A stretch of 5,574 nt of DNA, taken from the NCBI GenBank assembly GCA_934667465.1, contig CAKUMG010000455.1, positions 1 through 5,574 of the forward strand, in the 5' to 3' direction. Positions 3,638-5,574 of the stretch are shown in pieces. Below the pieces are notes generated by a model. It was given only the letters and a program-made list of their open reading frames with translations, searched no databases and was not told where the DNA came from. The stretch's first letter is position 1. Each line of letters opens with the position of its first letter. Source of the DNA: an uncultured Actinoplanes sp. (GTDB lineage: Bacteria > Actinomycetota > Actinomycetes > Mycobacteriales > Micromonosporaceae). Position numbers and translations under genes: made by a program.

Positions 3638-5574
3638 GTGCGAGACGGGCTGGTCGATGTCGTCGGCGACGTGGGTGCAGGCGTCGGCGGTGCGGGAGAA
3701 TTCCGTACGCAGCCGGGGCAGCGCCTCCTCCGCCGCGGGCAGGGCAGCGCCCGTACGCGCCTGCAGCTCGATCTCGCCGAGCAGGTCCGCGAAGGCCGTG
3801 GCACCGACCGCTCCCGCGGCGCCCTTGAGCGTGTGCGCCCGGGCACCGGCCGCGGTCGCATCGCCTGCGCGCAGGGCCGCTTCCAGCTCGTCGAGGCCCG
3901 CGGGCGTCCCGGCGGTGAAGGAGCGCAGCATGCCGGCCAGGATCGCGCGCTCGGCCGGGGACGGATCGGTGCCGATCACATCCGCGATCCGGGCCCGCAC
4001 CGCCGCCTCACGATCGCCACCGCCCTCCGCCGCGCCCCCCGAAGCCGCCTCCGCCGACAGAACAGTCCCTGAGGACGAAGCGGCCCCCGACGACGAAACA
4101 GCCGCCGACGATGAAGCCGCGGGGGACGCAGCCGCGCCCGGGGACAGCGCGGACAGCGCCGCCGCCGCGTCGCGGGTGCCGGCGAAGCGCGCGAACGCCG
4201 CCGTGAAGTCCGCCAGGCGTACCGGCTTGGCCAGGTAGTCGTTCATGCCCGCCTGGTGACAGGCGGTGCGGTCCTCGATGAGCACGCTGGCGGTCATGGC
4301 GATGATGTACGGCTGCCGGTCCGCCGGGAACTCGGCGCGGATCGCGCGGGTCGCGGCGAGCCCGTCGAGGACCGGCATCTGGATGTCCATGAGGACGACG
4401 TCGTAGTCGGCGTGCCGCAGCGCCTCGATCGCCTCGCGGCCGTCGGCGACCGTGTGCACCCGGTGGTGGCCGAGCTTACCGAGCATGTGCTGGGCGACCT
4501 GCTGGTTCACGTGGTTGTCCTCGGCCAGCAGGATGCGCAGCGACTGGCGGGCGGACGGCCCGGCGACCGGCGGGGCGTCCGGCGCGGGCCCGGGCGGCAG
4601 CAGCAGCCGGGCGATCGTGGAGTGCAGGATGCTGGCCCGGGTCGGCTTGGTCAGGATCGCGTCGAAACGCTCGCGCTCGCCCGGGGCGGGCTGCCACGTG
4701 ATGCTGCTGGTGAGCAGCAGCGGCATGGCAGCGGTGGCCGGGGTGTCGCGCAGGGCGGCAGCCAGGTCGGTGCCGTTCATCCCGGGCATGTGCATGTCGA
4801 GGACCGCACAGTCGTACGTGGCTCCGGCCGCCACGAGCTCGAGCGCGTCCGCGCCGGACGGGGCGACCGTGCACTCCAGGCCCCAGCCGGCGAGCTGGCG
4901 GCGCAGGACCGTCCGGTTGGTGGCGTTGTCGTCGACGACCAGGACGGTACGCCCGATGAGGCGCAGGTCGGAGCGGTCGGTCCGGTCCGCCGCCTGCCGG
5001 CAGGGGCGCAGGAGCGCGGTCGCGGTGAACGTGGAACCCTCGCCGGGCGTACTCGCGACCGTGATGTCGCCGCCCATCGCCCGGGCGAGCCGACGGCTGA
5101 TCGCCAGGCCCAGCCCGGTGCCGCCGTACATCCGGGTCGTCGACGCGTCCACCTGCGCGAACGCGCGGAACAGCCCGGCCATCTTGTCCGTCGGGATGCC
5201 GATGCCCGTGTCCCGTACGGCGATCTCGACCAGCAGTTGATCCTGGCCGGCGGGCGTCGCCGAGACGGTCGCGACGACCTCGCCGCGATCGGTGAACTTG
5301 ACCGCGTTGGAGAGCAGGTTGACCACGACCTGCCGCAGCCGGGTGGCGTCGCCGCGCAGGATCTCCGGGCAGTCCGGCGCGATGTCGCCGACCAGGTCGA
5401 TCTGCTTGTGCCCGGCCGGGACCGCCATCAGGGCCAGCGCGCTGTCCAGGAACTCGCGGACCTCGAACGACGCGTCCTCCAGCTCGAGCGCACCGGACTC
5501 GATCTTCGACCAGTCCAGGATGTCGTTGATGATGACCAGCAGGGCTTCGCCACTGTCGCGTACGGTCACCGCGA
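3635..5574 (-). CDS. Hybrid sensor histidine kinase, 3' part (HATPase-REC-REC-HPt)
   Basis: About 646 residues are visible, and the gene runs off the right edge. Numbering from the GTG codon at 5569, the sequence begins inside the dimerisation domain ([21 protein letters not shown]); the phospho-accepting His itself lies beyond the window. The ATPase domain shows the N box [10 protein letters not shown] (84-93), the G1 box DTGIGIP (120-126) and the G2 box GTGLGLAIS (150-158). Receiver 1 has D213-D214, D258 ([10 protein letters not shown]), T287 and K308. Receiver 2 has E350-D351, D395 ([11 protein letters not shown]), T426 and K448. A Ser/Ala-rich linker (about 471-517) leads to an HPt domain with H579 in [11 protein letters not shown]. 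All phosphorelay residues seen are intact. This is the BarA-like class, in which phosphate passes from His to Asp to His and then to an external receiver. The sensor region is not visible, so the stimulus is unknown. The GTG at 5569 is internal, not the start. A tandem array follows the stop directly. Confidence 0.96.
   Translation of the reverse strand, partial: AVTVRDSGEALLVIINDILDWSKIESGALELEDASFEVREFLDSALALMAVPAGHKQIDLVGDIAPDCPEILRGDATRLRQVVVNLLSNAVKFTDRGEVVATVSATPAGQDQLLVEIAVRDTGIGIPTDKMAGLFRAFAQVDASTTRMYGGTGLGLAISRRLARAMGGDITVASTPGEGSTFTATALLRPCRQAADRTDRSDLRLIGRTVLVVDDNATNRTVLRRQLAGWGLECTVAPSGADALELVAAGATYDCAVLDMHMPGMNGTDLAAALRDTPATAAMPLLLTSSITWQPAPGERERFDAILTKPTRASILHSTIARLLLPPGPAPDAPPVAGPSARQSLRILLAEDNHVNQQVAQHMLGKLGHHRVHTVADGREAIEALRHADYDVVLMDIQMPVLDGLAATRAIRAEFPADRQPYIIAMTASVLIEDRTACHQAGMNDYLAKPVRLADFTAAFARFAGTRDAAAALSALSPGAAASPAASSSAAVSSSGAASSSGTVLSAEAASGGAAEGGGDREAAVRARIADVIGTDPSPAERAILAGMLRSFTAGTPAGLDELEAALRAGDATAAGARAHTLKGAAGAVGATAFADLLGEIELQARTGAALPAAEEALPRLRTEFSRTADACTHVADDIDQPVSH
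4019..4144 (-). repeat. Low-complexity Ser/Ala linker tract inside the kinase gene
   Basis: This tract encodes residues of the kinase around 476-517, between receiver 2 and HPt, including [10 protein letters not shown] and [10 protein letters not shown]. It consists of degenerate in-frame copies of 15-21 bp built around GCGGCT, TCGTCGTCG and GTT. Codons ending in A or T (GCT, TCA, GTT, ACT) are clearly more frequent than in the rest of the gene. The flexible linker probably lets the HPt domain reach both receivers. Confidence 0.6.

Noticed and set aside
3554..4072. + strand frames overlapping the kinase HPt region
   Set aside because: They are antisense to a well-defined HPt domain, and the minus strand carries the protein-like codon pattern.
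3635..5569. GTG at 5569 as the kinase start
   Set aside because: The reading frame continues upstream to the window edge, and the sequence begins in the middle of the dimerisation domain, so the true start is outside.

Overview
The window is very GC-rich, with codons ending almost always in G or C, GTG as well as ATG starts, and gene families typical of filamentous actinobacteria. An Actinoplanes/Micromonosporaceae-like source is my best inference, but no taxonomic marker such as rRNA is present.

Layout. On the + strand, left end: a stand-alone receiver-domain response regulator (50-460), then a stand-alone histidine phosphotransfer (HPt) protein (537-965). They are separated by a degenerate direct-repeat region that carries repeated GTGA stop/start overlaps. 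A perfect 20-bp palindrome (986-1005) lies between the convergent HPt gene and the next gene, and is a likely bidirectional terminator. Everything to the right is on the - strand. From left to right these are a pentapeptide-repeat protein (1019-1672), a single-domain rhodanese (1824-2237), a 22-bp tandem array (2261-2436), a phytanoyl-CoA-dioxygenase-like Fe(II)/2-oxoglutarate oxygenase (2456-3271), a small coding-like stretch with no clear start (3358-3564), a 19-20-bp tandem array (3565-3637), and the C-terminal 647 or so residues of a hybrid sensor kinase (3635 to beyond the right edge). Transcription of this strand runs from kinase to oxygenase to rhodanese to pentapeptide protein.

How they may work together. 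The kinase fragment carries ATPase-receiver-receiver-HPt. The receiver and HPt proteins at the left are separate parts of the same kind of multistep phosphorelay, so they may exchange phosphoryl groups with this kinase or with another one; this is inference. The oxygenase, rhodanese and pentapeptide protein have no evident link to signalling.

Most notable features. (1) Three different gene junctions each carry their own short tandem or direct repeat, and a fourth repetitive tract is embedded in the kinase linker. (2) The receiver/HPt junction is a partial duplication that preserves a start codon and creates a 27-codon mini-ORF overlapped by GTGA at both ends. (3) A perfect 11-bp inverted repeat sits exactly on the oxygenase start codon, next to a 20-bp-spaced direct repeat. 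I see no mobile element, CRISPR array, tRNA or rRNA.
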